Origin: Auanema rhodensis
Lineage: Eukaryota > Nematoda > Chromadorea > Rhabditida > Rhabditidae
NCBI GenBank assembly: GCA_964057225.1
Contig: OZ059897.1
Coordinates: 10,044,001-10,108,000, forward strand
DNA length: 64,000 nucleotides
Reading direction: 5' to 3'
How positions within the stretch are numbered: the stretch's first letter is position 1; each line of letters starts with the position of its first letter. The notes under the pieces were generated by a model, which searched no databases, had not been told where the DNA came from, and saw nothing but the letters and a program-made list of their open reading frames with translations. Positions 49,001-60,993 of the stretch are shown here, one piece after another. The translations under genes were made by a program, and so were the position numbers.

Positions 49001-49704
49001 TTTTATCCTCACAACTAATACAGAATGTGAAACAATGGTTAAACGCATAAAACTTAATGATGCAGCCATCCGTGTTTGTTTAGAAATATTTTTACATTCA
49101 ATATGCTCTCATTAGAAACAATGCAGGTTATTAAACCTGAGGCTTGAATGAGGTGAATGAGTGATGGAGTGAGGTCTATAATCTGAAAATCATATTCGTA
49201 TATGAGTGTTGAAGACTGATTTGAACTGTTGATAACACAATATACACGAAATCCATATACATACAATTGCTAAAGGTGGGAAATCATTAAAGTTTTGAAC
49301 TAGTTTTTCATGGTCAAGTGGTCATTTGCGTATATTTTGTAGGGAAATCAAAAACTGAAATCATTGTTGTGAATACAATCAAGGTAATATTTTCTTTTCT
49401 CTTCAATATTACAGAATTTGCTTGAAAGCCCAACCACATAATCAGCAAAAATATGCAATTAACTATATAAAAAATAAAAATTTTTATTGTATTTGACTCT
49501 TATTCACAGTATATACATAGAGACATATTAAAAAACTATAAAATACAGATCAGATGTAAACATATTATGAAACGTGAATGTGACAAATCTGACATTAAAA
49601 TCAAAAATAATTGATAAATAAAATAATATTACAAGTTATAACTCCTGAATGATTTTCATCAATGTGCGTCATGCCTCATCTTCTTCGAATCTGTGAGCTT
49701 CAAT

Positions 49705-49731
49705 ATGTGTGTGTGTGTGTGTGTGTGTGTG
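49705..49731. repeat. (TG)n microsatellite
   Basis: Thirteen or so uninterrupted TG dinucleotides in intergenic DNA. Confidence 0.9.
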
Positions 49732-51150
49732 AGTTGAAGTCTATTTAAAATATAATTTATAAATTAATATAATATATATATTTATATATATATATTCATC
49801 ATCATGTAATGATAGACTAAAGAAAGTTTGTTGATTTATTTAAAGTTTTTAATCTCAATGTTATGTATACATGTATGCTCCCTCTGAAAAATGAAGAACA
49901 AACAACGTTTGACTGATATCATTCCTGAAAACAAACATAATATTTTAATACAATATAGAGATTATATGAATTTTGGTCAGTAGATAATATGAAAACAAAC
50001 ATTGAATCAAATTGATCAGTTGATGTTAAAAGAGTCATGTAAAAGAAGAATTAAGACAAAAAGTAATGGTTTCAATACTTTTCACCCTCTCGTACTCTCA
50101 CTACAATCTTATCACTTTTCTTTTTTTTTCGTCAGTTCTTCCTCTTCTTTCCTTCTTCTTGTTTTTTCGTACCCCCTTATTGTTCTCTTTTCTACTCCTC
50201 TGTACCATGTCATTCCCAGAATGAGCGCTATTCACTTGAAAATCCCTGCTTCTGATTTTTCATCACTTCTTTTCCTCTTCTTTCAACTTATCCGATATCG
50301 GTCTCTTCTCCTCATTTTCGCCCCGAAACATCTGGTTCCTTGTTAGATGAAATTGACATTTCAGTTTACAGAGTCATGCAAAAGCCAATGTTGACATATG
50401 ATAAATCTATTTTGAACAGATTTTCAGTTAATTTCCAAAAATAAAATATGTTAGAGCTAGCCAAAGTTGATTTTTTTTTATCTGATACGCTTTCTAGCTG
50501 CATGTGTTTACGAAAGCCACCTTGATTTTACATTTTGATAAGCAGGATGTCTTATGATACATATGTAGATAGTTTCAATGCTTTGAAAAAAAACTTTTAT
50601 ATTTTCGGATCCCAAAATAATTATTTGAAATGTTGTCAGAAGAATATTCTAGACAGCTATTCAATATTTAATGTTTAACTTAATACAAAATTTGAATAAA
50701 GGATTATATGGATCATTTTGTTTATAGTTTTTTCATTTGTTTATAATTTTTTCAATTTCAAGTTCAACAAATTTTTGTCTGTTTCAAACTTTTTTTTATA
50801 ACCAAATTTTATATGTAAACGAAATGTTTTTTTCTTTATATTTTTTTCATTGAAAATACAAGAATAGATGTGTTATCTTGCATTTTTTTTTCAAATTTGT
50901 TTTCATGTTGAAAGTATTTGAGTTCAAATCCAACTTTCTTACAATGTATCGCATTCATTTTCCATGAAAAAAGTATTCATCAAATTTCAATATTTAATCC
51001 ATAGATTCCATGTAAAATGATGTTACTCCAATTATTTGATATTAATTAAAGTCGGTCAAAGGAAGTAATACATAGAGGGAGAACAAGCTAATGCGTAATT
51101 GAGAACACGCATGCCTATATACATATTTAGTATAGTTAATGTATATATAT

Positions 51151-51217
51151 ATAGATAGATAGATAGATAGATGTATAATTATATTAAATGATATATATAT
51201 ATATATATATATATATA
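51151..51217. repeat. Compound (GATA)n and (TA)n microsatellite
   Basis: Five or so GATA units at 51151-51172 are followed after a short AT-rich spacer by an uninterrupted TA run at 51190-51217. Confidence 0.9.
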
Positions 51218-52879
51218 ATTGAAATGCTGAGAGGTATGAGATAGAGAGTAAGCTTATGAGAGAAACCTTATTTTTCAGAGAATCAGAGAACGTTTTAAAG
51301 ATGGTTAGTTTTTCTAAATTTGGATGAGATTATCAATTTCAACACGTTCAACTTTTCAATGTTTTATGTGAACTAGTTTTGTGATGAGATGGTATATCCT
51401 GTTTCTTCTCTTCCCTTCTTTTTTATCTAGCTAATATTTCAAATTTAATTGATGGATTAAATGAAAATTGAGACATATTTATCAATTAGTTACAATCATT
51501 TGCAATATTTCTTTATAATGTTAAGAGAAATTGTAATAATTTGATGAATTGCTTTAAATACTCATGGAAACTGCCATCTGAACAAAATGGAAAGATAGAA
51601 CGATTTGTTAATATCAATTGTTTTAGTTTCTGAATTAACAAGCAATCAGTTAAGTTGATGAAACTGATTGGTTTTTTCCCATAAACTTAAGACAATATGA
51701 ATTTTAAATTTATATATATATTATATTTAATATATAATATATCCTATATTATACTATATTATACTATAAAATTTTTATAAATATATACACATATACATAT
51801 ATAAATGCATACATTTAGTACGCGGATTGCACTTATCAGCATGTTCTTTTCCAGCTTCCTTGCAATATTTTATTTACTTTTTACGCCTTTTGATAATATT
51901 AAATATATATATATATGAATATATATATACATTCATATATGTATCTATCATTCTTTTCTGTTTTGATTAGCTGAATCAATATTATATATTACAATAAAAA
52001 TTCTTCAGCTTTTCTAAATTTTGTTTCAAATTATTTTGAAAATATGATCGAAACAGATATCATCATCAACAGCATAGCTATCATCATTGTCGGGAGAGAA
52101 AGGATACATCGGTGTTTCCTTTCTCAAAAAACTTTTTTAAAGGTCTGCGATCTTTTCTCTAACTTAACTTTGCCTTGTAATTGAATCGTCATTTCATGAT
52201 AGCTCATTTTTTAAACAGTACTGCCTTCCCGTCGTATGTTTGTGCACGGATAGGAAGAAAACAGGACCCAGTTAAATAAATAAGATAGAGATATTTAAAA
52301 TTGTGAAGTCCTACCTGAAGTCATCTTATCTCTTTACATAATATTCAGAAAAAAATCTAGTTTTATTGAAATTTGCTTCAAAAAAATTGTTTTCAATTTC
52401 TGTGTTAAATTCAAATGGAAGAATCAGTGTAATTTTCAAAACCTTTACTCGATAAATCCTCCGATTTTTTTTTGATCCGCGATGATCCACATCATCATCG
52501 GCATCGAGTAATATCATGAAACACACGAAACTTCCTGGACAAACTTAAGTTGAAGTTTTTCCTACATCTAGTAAGATATATATGAAGAACTTCAATCTTT
52601 GATTTTTGAAATTTTAATCTAACACTTCGTTTTCACTCAAAATTTCATTCTCTTAGTCTTTTCTGATGTGTTCTTCACATCATATCTCTTTTTCTCACAT
52701 TAGTCTTCTCTTCATTATATGTCTATCTCTTCAATTGCTTTCTCTTTTTTTGTTATGTGTTATTCAAAAGCTGTCTTGTAGCCTGTCAGGTTTTAAAATT
52801 ATCTTTAATGCTCTAGTACAACTTCACTATGCTGTATCTTCTTGAAATTGAAACCTCTGTAATGTCTACTAAACCAGAG

Positions 52880-52990
52880 AACGCATGCGCAGTTTATTCA
52901 AAAGTCAAGCCCATCATGCGCTGCAAAACAGCTGACGTTGTTGTAAACGGACTTATACTATTTGTTCTTTTTCGCGGGCCCGCTTGGCTT
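52880..52990. promoter_or_regulatory. GC-rich block with NRF1-like and E2F-like motifs
   Basis: Within very AT-rich surroundings this block holds CGCATGCGCA (about 52882-52891, matching the NRF1 palindrome TGCGCATGCG on the other strand), CATCATGCGCTGC, and TTTTCGCGGGCCCGC (about 52968-52982), which contains an E2F-like TTTCGCGGG and the palindrome GCGGGCCCGC. It looks like a core promoter, but no gene start can be tied to it; the nearest supported gene is the transporter 1.7 kb to the right. Confidence 0.4.
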
Positions 52991-53266
52991 TTTTCTCTGT
53001 CTTCCTGTCTTCATTTCATTTTCCTTGTATTTCATTTCTGTTCCTTATAGGAAAGAAGTATTCTCCCCTTCTTCTTCCTCACTGCCAATCGTTTTCTTTT
53101 CTATTTCTTTACCAACTTATTTTCCCATTCATGTTCACATTTTCACATTCATTCCACCTTCAGCGAAGATGAAATGATGAGCAAAAATTTCATCTGAAGA
53201 GATAGAATACGACATTTCTTTATAAAGTTCCACTTAAATGATACCACGACGATATGGTCATCAAAC

Positions 53267-53297
53267 ATACACACACACACACTACACACACACACAC
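53267..53297. repeat. (CA)n microsatellite
   Basis: CA dinucleotides with one CTA interruption, intergenic. Confidence 0.85.
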
Positions 53298-54657
53298 GGC
53301 ACCTCTAGAGATACATGCGTTGACTAAAAATAAATTAACCTGCTGCCACGTTCAAAATCTTTCTCTCATTTCTCATATTGAAAAAATTTGATTTTTTAAT
53401 TTTATATTTTTGAAATGACGATTATAATTCTTTCTATTGTTGCTTTTCTTTTAGATCTATAATTATATTATAGTTGAATAATTGTATATCTGGATAGTTA
53501 TAACTTGTCATAGTGTCAATCAAATGAAACTTATAAATTCGAAAAAATGAAATAACGAGGTCATTACGCTCTTGCAATTCTTCAAGACCACCTCGGATTA
53601 TTGCTTATTTTCGGTATTTTCATTCCCAAGGAAGAAAAATACCACTTTTCTCATAATTTTTCCCATATTTTCACCATAATTCGATTATATTAAAAACCAA
53701 ATTTATATTCAAAGTATTTCTTCTTTTCAATTGTTTTACAGTATATTTTGAAAAAAGACAACAGGATCAGTCTTGTTGTTTGATTGTATTCCGGAATAAA
53801 AATAATCTCAAACAAAGCTCTTGTTCTAATCATTAAAAATTCTAATGACTTCTGTCTAGCTTCTTTCTTAACATGAGAGGTCAATAAGAAAATCACTTCC
53901 ACCTTTACGCTTTTAAACGATAATTATCCAGGGCGCAGGTGTCATTTAAGTTCAAAATTTTCAAGAATTTAAAGAAAGCAAAAAGTTCCAACAAAAAAAA
54001 AGAAAGTTAAATCAAAAAGAAAAATGCGTTGTACAAAGCAGGTTGTACAATGCTGTCTCTTTCTTTCTACCAGATTTTAGTGATCCATTTTTCTATATAT
54101 TTTAATCCTATATTTCATTTCTAAAGAAGTAAACTTCACACAACAAAGGGAAGAGGACTCTTGCCACATTTTTTCTATTATATAATATCTTTACATACAT
54201 ACACACACATACACACATTTTAACTTGCCAATGCAATCTATTTATTTTTGTTCTCTAGCCGGCTACTTTTCTGATGCTCGTTTTCGCATCAAAAGGTAGA
54301 AAATTACGAAAATGTGACATCTATCATATCGGATCATGCCAACATTTCAAATTTCAATGAACACTCTTGATAATTGCCTAAAATCGACGTGCATTCTTAG
54401 TTATAGTCATTCCTTATATGAACTGTATTCGGTTTCTCTTTTTTTCTCTCTCTCAGTTTGGAGGACTGTTGTTATACTTGCTTATACGTGTTTATATGCT
54501 TCAGCATTGCCATCTCATGTCCTTTAATGAAGCTAATTCTATAATATTATGGAAGAGTAGCACACATAGAAACGCAAATATTCTATTTTACTTAATCTTT
54601 ATATCTTAATCTTAATTTTCTCAGACATAATTTTCTATCAATATTATAACTTTTTAG

Positions 54658-56693
54658 ATGACGTGGTTGAAGAAGAATCTACTGCTGGTGATGACTATTA
54701 GCTCAGTCATTGGCGGAGCCATACTTGGTTTCGCCCTCCGGCCGATGCAATTAACTCCTCAAGTAAATATAGAAAACTTTATTAAAAATAATTTTTTTGA
54801 AATTTTTTTGTTTAATACCATAAGACATATTTTTCAATTCTTTTCAGTCGGTTATGCTAGTTGCATTCCCTGGAGAATTGCTTATGCATATGCTGAAAAT
54901 GATGATTCTGCCTTTGATTGTTAGTTCTCTTATCTCAGGTAATGTACAAACAAATATTCAAAACAAGTAACACCTTTTGAAGGTCTTTCTCAATTGGATG
55001 CAAAACAATCAGGTAAAATGGGATCTCTTGCAATTACTTATTACGTAGCCACAACAGTGATTGCTGTAATCGTAAGTTTCAGGTTTTAAAAGACAGCATA
55101 ACATATTATCATTTGTAGACGGGTATTTTCCTCGTTCTCACTATTCATCCCGGTAATCCAAACATCAAATCTGATTTGGGAGAAGGAACCGAAGGCCGTA
55201 ATGTTAGTACAGTAGATACTCTTCTGGATTTAGTTAGGTAACTCGAATTCGTAGTATCAGTAGGATCATATCGTTGGTTGCAGAAATATGTTCCCAGAAA
55301 ACATTGTTCAAGCAACATTCCAACAAGTTGCAACCAAATATGTTAATGTTCGTCCAAAAATTTTGAAGAATGATAGTGCGGTTATGATGGAAATGCTGAA
55401 CAATGGAAGTTTAGATTACAAAAAAGTCTCAGTTGTATACACGGATGGAATGAACGTTCTTGGTTCTAACTATCTAGACATTCGGAATAAAGTCAAATAA
55501 CAATTTCAGGAATAATTGTATTCTGTATTGCAGTTGGAATTTCCCTTTCTCAATTGGGCGAAGAAGGCCATGTAATGATACAGTTCTTTGTTATTATGGA
55601 TAGAGTGATTATGCGTTTAGTTATGACTGTCATGTGGTATATCATTACCATTTCTTGGAGTAGATGATCCTCATTTTTCTTAGGTATTCTCCAATTGGTA
55701 TCATGTGCTTGATTATGGGGAAAATTCTGGAAATTCATGATCTTGCTGATACAGCCAGAATGTTAGCTATGTACATGGTTACAGTAAGTATTTAACTATT
55801 TGAATCATTACTAGACCTTTCTTTTTGAGGTCATCAGTGGTTTGCTTATTCATTCTTTAATCTCTCTTCCCCTCATTTTCTTCCTCGTGACAAAGAGAAA
55901 TCCATACAAGTTTATGCGTGGACTCTTGCAAGCCTGGATCACAGCTCTCGGAACCGCTTCCAGGCATTTATTTAATCGTGATTCATAGTTAAAAATGAGA
56001 ATTTAAGTTCCGCTACTCTTCCCATGACCTACAGCTGTCTTGAAGAGAACTTGGGTGTTGATAGAAGAGTAACCAGATTTGTACTTCCAGTCGGAGCTAC
56101 TATCAATATGGTGCAACTATTTTTAACTTTGGAAATATAAATCAAAACACTTCAGGACGGAACAGCTTTATATGAGGCTGTTGCTGCCATTTTCATCGCC
56201 CAAATGAATGGAATCAATCTCTCATTTGGCCAAGTTGTAACTGTCAGGTATATCAACAGCATTTTTAGATATTTATTGTTTTTCTTGCTAGTTTGACTGC
56301 CACTCTTGCTTCTATTGGAGCTGCCTCGGTTCCTTCAGCTGGACTTGTAACAATGTTGTTGGTATTGACTGCCGTCGGACTTCCCGTTAAGGATGTATCT
56401 CTTATCGTTGCCGTTGATTGGCTACTGTAGGTTAATGATGTTTTAACATGTATACATCTGGATGTTTAGTGATAGAATTCGTACCTCTATCAATGTTCTC
56501 GGAGATGCTTTCGGTGCCGGAATTGTCGACCATTTCGTCAAGGCTGACTTGAAGGAGCATGACATGCTTCTCCAGAAGGTTCATAGCCCAGGTATGAAAC
56601 TTTATCATAAATTTTGAAACTGTATAAGGAAATTTAGATGATGATCATCATCCACAACGCGGAACTTTCGCTAGTGTTCCACAACAAGAATGA
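54658..56693 (+). CDS. Excitatory amino acid (glutamate) transporter, SLC1 family (glt-type)
   Basis: About eleven exons from ATG 54658 ([20 protein letters not shown]) to TGA 56691-56693, roughly 480 residues. SLC1 landmarks: [21 protein letters not shown]; the HP1 serine motif [29 protein letters not shown] (TM7); and [19 protein letters not shown] (HP2), then [21 protein letters not shown]-glycosylation sites lie in the large extracellular loop. These transporters take up glutamate with sodium and clear it from synapses and body fluid. The acceptor ttttttag abuts the ATG directly, indicating trans-splicing with no 5' UTR. The intron splitting HP1 (55964-56007) uses a GC donor. Confidence 0.94.
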
Positions 56694-57216
56694 GCAAAAT
56701 ATGGAAGAATATTCATCCCTCTTCATTCCTTATGAACCAATCAACTTGGTTCTGTTCTTTCCTTATTCTTTAAGAGCTTTGATATAAAAAAAGTTTTTCC
56801 GTAATTTTTGGATGCTTTTTTAGAAATATATGTATCTCTTATAACTGTGAAACTACTGCAACTCTCGATTTTCTGAGAACATCTAGTAAGAATTCGCACG
56901 CTTTCTAATTAAAAATCATCACTTTTACTTTCAATATTAAGTCTGTTAAACCTCTTATTCACCTAAAAAGTATTTCTGGCTATTGTATGACCATGTCTCC
57001 CGATGATTTTCCCGGTTTAACATCATTTTATCCGGTCATTAGGTGCTTTTAAAGGTATTAAGAAGGTACGACGTAACCTCGTACGACATCCTACATATAT
57101 TTATGTATTTTTTTTTACAATAAAAACAACTTTTTAATCTGCTAGTTTGTACATATCGCATAAAATAATGATCGAAACAACTGTGGGAACATAAAAAATA
57201 CATGACAGATAATAAA
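56694..57216. other. Convergent intergenic region
   Basis: 3' flanks of the glutamate transporter (plus) and the collagen (minus). No gene seen. Confidence 0.6.
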
Positions 57217-58251
57217 CTACAGATAACCTGGTGGCGTTCTCGCTGGTGGACAATGAGAGCAAGCTCCCGCAAATCCTGCAACCCCAACTGGGCCTACAGA
57301 GCCTGGTTTGCCTGGTTTACCTTTCTCTCCTGGAATTCCAGGTTCGCCGGGTTCTCCTATGGGCCCGTCAATGCTTGGTCCAGGTATGCCTGGTTCACCG
57401 GTCTTTCCAGGAGGACCATCTTCCCCCGGAGGCCCCGTAGAACCAGGAGGTCCAATAGCCTGAATCAATTTTCCACTATTGCCGCGCAATCCCATTTTTC
57501 CTGGTTCTCCAGGCTTCCCTGGGTCACCTTTAGGTCCTTCTTAAAAAATTTTGATTATTTTCTAAAAAATGATTATTTTAACTTGGTCCTTTCCTACTCA
57601 GTCCAGGCAAACCAGGAGTTCCAGGAGATCCTAGAGGACCTCTAGGTCCTGGCTCGCCGATTGGCCCAGGGGCGCCCGTTGTTCCTTCCGGACAATCATA
57701 ACAGAATTGAGGTTCATAATCATCAGCATTGGTTCCTGGAGCTCCATCTTTCCCCGGTCTCCCAGGACCTCCATCGGAGCCATTTTTCCCAGGTTCTCCC
57801 GGTCGTCCTGGTATGCCAGTAGCACACTGAATCTTGGAGTTCAAGTCATATAACAATCGTATCTTAAAATAATTTAGTAATACCAATAACCAAAATACTA
57901 TATTCACCTGGTTTTTTATATTTTTAAAATTTCTAGGTACCTTCAACTTATTATTCCATACATGGTCTCGTTTATGACGCGATACTCTGTGACGAACTAA
58001 TATCTAGATTTCACAACAATTAAAACTCAATTATGACACCTGTCAACCTGATTTTGCTTCAGAATCAGATTCTCAACTTCTGATACACAGTCATCGGTTG
58101 CAGAGTTCAACAACGAATGAAGGGTTTGAAATTGAAGAAAAACTGGTGGTGTGAACAAGAATATGAGAACACAGCTAGTAAGAGATAACGAATAGCCAAG
58201 TATAATTATTCTTTTCCAAAATTTAATTCTAGAAATATCGTCTTCATTCAT
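57217..58251 (-). CDS. Cuticle collagen (second, minus strand)
   Basis: Four exons (58251-58048, 58003-57908, 57862-57583, 57539-57217) give exactly 300 residues. An N-terminal membrane anchor (about residues 15-40) precedes a separate 32-residue exon carrying [10 protein letters not shown], whose RHKR fits the furin-like processing site of worm collagens. Gly-X-Y blocks follow, framed by [17 protein letters not shown], and [14 protein letters not shown] at the C-terminus. Unlike the collagen at 20370, codons for Gly and Pro are mixed, so expression is probably lower or stage-limited. Extracellular cuticle component. Confidence 0.9.
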
Positions 58252-58874
58252 TGAAAAAATAGATATAGGAGTGATAATTCAAATAGAAAATTGCTGAAGT
58301 AATCTTTCTTTGAGATTAGGTTATAAAAACTCGGTCAAAGATGAATTCTTTTTATACCTCAAATAGAACATGTTTCGATATTAACTGAACAGAATTAAAA
58401 GGAACTGCATAAACAAGCTTCCTAGTTAACTCTGACATTATTTCACATTTCCATTATTTTAGTTTTTTTATAAACTTTATGGATAAGCAAAAGCGGTTTA
58501 AAGCCACATCAATTACTCATATCCATTACCAAAATATTACGACTAGTTTTAGATATAAATTTATGTTTATGTACTTTGTATCTTTAGAAAATAATTTTTT
58601 TTTATTAAATATTTATATTTTCCCATAAGAATCACATAAAATACCAATTTGTTTTATACGAGTACGCTGTAAGGAATATCTAGTATGTGCTTGCTATTTA
58701 CATGGGTAAAAACAGTGCAAGCCGTACGGTTTGAGTTATTGATTTTGTCGCCCTGGCTCTATATTATCGTTATTATTATCTCTTATTATTTTATAAAGTA
58801 TATGCGTTTTATTAATTATTTCTTTTCGTTTAAAGTTATTTTTTTTTAAAATATTTTTATATGTTAAATTATAG
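58252..58874. other. Divergent intergenic region between collagen and tdp-1
   Basis: About 620 bp serving as promoter for both genes. No TATA element as clear as at the first collagen. A trans-splice acceptor aattatag abuts the tdp-1 ATG. Confidence 0.6.
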
Positions 58875-60728
58875 ATGTCGAAAGAAAACGGCGAAGAAGG
58901 TATCAAGGATGTCGAAGAAACTAAACCAGAAGAAAATGAGGACGTTGTTCGTTCTGAGTTTGTTGTCGTTCAAGACCCCAACGGTATTAAATCTTTCATT
59001 TGTTGAATTTAACTAACTTTTTAAATTTTTAGGTGATGTCTTAGAGTTACCAACTAATACTGACAATTCCTTATATTTGTCAACTTTACAAAGCAATGTC
59101 GCAACTGGAGCAACTGGGTTGAAGTACAAAAATCCTAAAACTGGTGCCAGTCGTGCTGTTGCGTAAGCATTTTTAAATTTTTACTTCATGCATTTTGAAT
59201 ATATACAGTGTTGACCCAACGGGAGCTAAGTTCCTTCCACCGACAGATGGTTGGGAAGACAAAATATTCACCGTTATAATGGCAACTCCATCGAGAGGTA
59301 AGTTCTTTTCATGTTAATGCTAATGCGAGTCAAATTTTTGTTCAACATTTTTTGTTTGTTTTTTTTTGATCGATTTAATTGAAACTAAGAAAAGTCGTTA
59401 AATATTCAAGATTTATTTATGAGAAGTGAGTGTGGTTTGTGAACAGGTTCGGAAGTGAGTGTGAAGAGACGGAAGATGGGCGACAGTGACGGTGAGGAAG
59501 ACTCCGATGGTGAGGGACGACATGGGAGAAAGAGGCTTCTGGAGAGTGGACCTAGTTCTTCATTGGGAGAAAGAAGACCTGTCGACCTAATTGTATTGGG
59601 TGTCAATTTCAAGACTACTGACGAAACGTTCAAAACCTATTTTGAGCAATTCGGAAGTGTTGTCTTTGCTGAGGTATGTTAAAGCAAGAAAGCGAACTTT
59701 TCTTCATTGTGTTTACGTCTGAGATATTCATGTTGAGTTTGTGTCCATGTGAATGTGTTTAGTACCTTTGGCATTTAAATGTCAAGCCGTTATATTTAGA
59801 TTAAACGTACAACTGATGGAAACTCTAAGGGATTTGGCTTTGTTCAAATGGCAACTTTAGATGATCAGGACAAGGTTCGAGTTCTTTTGCGATATTCCCG
59901 ATAATTGTGTACATTAGGTTTTGAATCAAAGCAACCACATGCTTGACGGTCGAAGATGTGAAGTCAAAATTCCGGAAACTAGAGTATGGCTTATTTGTAT
60001 TTCTTCTTTTGTTATACAATCTTTAGATTGACTATCCTGGAACACCTGGCAGAGGCCGTTTCCCTGTTAACAAGATCTTCATAGGTCGTTTAATAAGCAA
60101 GATAACAGACAGTTGTCTTCGGGAGTTCTTTGAAGTCGAATCTCAAAAAATTAATGAAAAGGCTAAGGTATGACTTTGGTTTGATGTGTTATAATATATT
60201 ATAATTATGGCAGGTTATCGACGTATTTATTCCAAAACCATTCAGAGGATTTGGTTTTGTAACTTTCTCTAGTTCCGAGATTGCTGAAAAAATTTGCAAG
60301 TTTGTTTACTTTTTGGGATGTAATGTTAATCCACCTTTTTGAAGCCAAAGCAATTATGTAATTGATGGCACCTCGATTGCTGTTAGTTTAGCTGTTCCTC
60401 GTGATGAAACTACTAGCTCCATGAATTCGCCACACAGGTAAAACTTGCATAATCCATTTTTTTCTAAAGCACTATTTTCAGCGATTATGGCTACCATTAT
60501 GGTTACGGGAAAGGTAGCCCAAGTTTCAATAATTTCCATTCCAACTTTCCGGTTTGTGACTTCCCCGGTAACCCTCGTCAAGCTTATGTTCAGGATTCTC
60601 CCTATGGATATCCCAGCCCATCAGGGCCACCTATGCACCATCACCGTGCATACAGTAACGGATGGGGATCTAATAATACTCCTCCTCGTGCATCTCATCC
60701 GCGTAATTCATGGTTTAGGAAATCATAA
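58875..60728 (+). CDS. tdp-1: TDP-43 homologue, RNA-binding protein (TDP-1)
   Basis: Plus strand from ATG 58875 to TAA 60726-60728. An acidic N-terminus ([20 protein letters not shown]) is followed by the TDP-43 N-terminal dimerisation domain ([47 protein letters not shown]). Next come a basic/acidic linker with a likely nuclear signal ([20 protein letters not shown]) and two RRMs: RRM1 DLIVLGVNF and [11 protein letters not shown]2 [10 protein letters not shown] and RGFGFVTF. The C-terminal region is Tyr/Gly/Ser/Pro/His-rich but short, without the long glycine-rich prion-like tail of vertebrate TDP-43, as known for worm TDP-1. Nuclear RNA-binding protein acting in splicing and double-stranded RNA control. 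The ATG directly follows a splice acceptor. Confidence 0.93.
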
Positions 60729-60993
60729 ATTTGTTAAAGTATCGAATGATTATTTATTTCCCGTTCTTTAATCATAACAGCCATCAGCATAAGCAACTTG
60801 TTGACGTCTTCCTACATAATGAATGCGTTAATCATTGCTATTTAAGTATGTATCCAATATGACATGTTCTATGTTGCTCTACTTCTAACCGTTTTTTGTT
60901 TTGTAATTCTGAGTATGAGCGTTAATAAAGTAATTGAAAACATACAACGTTTTAAATATAATTAATTTCTTATTAAAATATTGAATATTATTC

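Larger units (their letters stand above)
43045..54657. other. 11.6-kb gene-poor region upstream of exc-7
   Basis: No gene can be supported on either strand between the exc-7 ATG and the glutamate transporter ATG. Contents: purine-rich blocks on the plus strand (43260-43350, 43920-44010, 44225-44310, 45830-45990, 47515-47530, 47730-47755); GT run at 44148-44174; TG run at 49705-49731; GATA run at 51151-51172; TA run at 51190-51217; many TA-rich palindromes; CA run at 53267-53297; a GC-box-like GGGGCGGGG at 43296-43304; and a GC-rich block at 52880-52990. Longer open frames (43757-44371 minus, 50002-50346 plus) are Ser/Leu/Phe low-complexity. It probably holds 5' UTR exons and enhancers of exc-7, and the promoter of the transporter gene. 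Confidence 0.6.

Noticed and set aside
50002-50346. 114-codon plus-strand open frame
   Set aside because: Ser/Phe/Leu-rich pyrimidine tract without any coding support.
52326-52640. Open frame of about 104 codons on the minus strand with acidic and basic clusters
   Set aside because: Suggestive composition, but no start, no consistent splice chain and no family; kept only as part of the promoter-islet finding.
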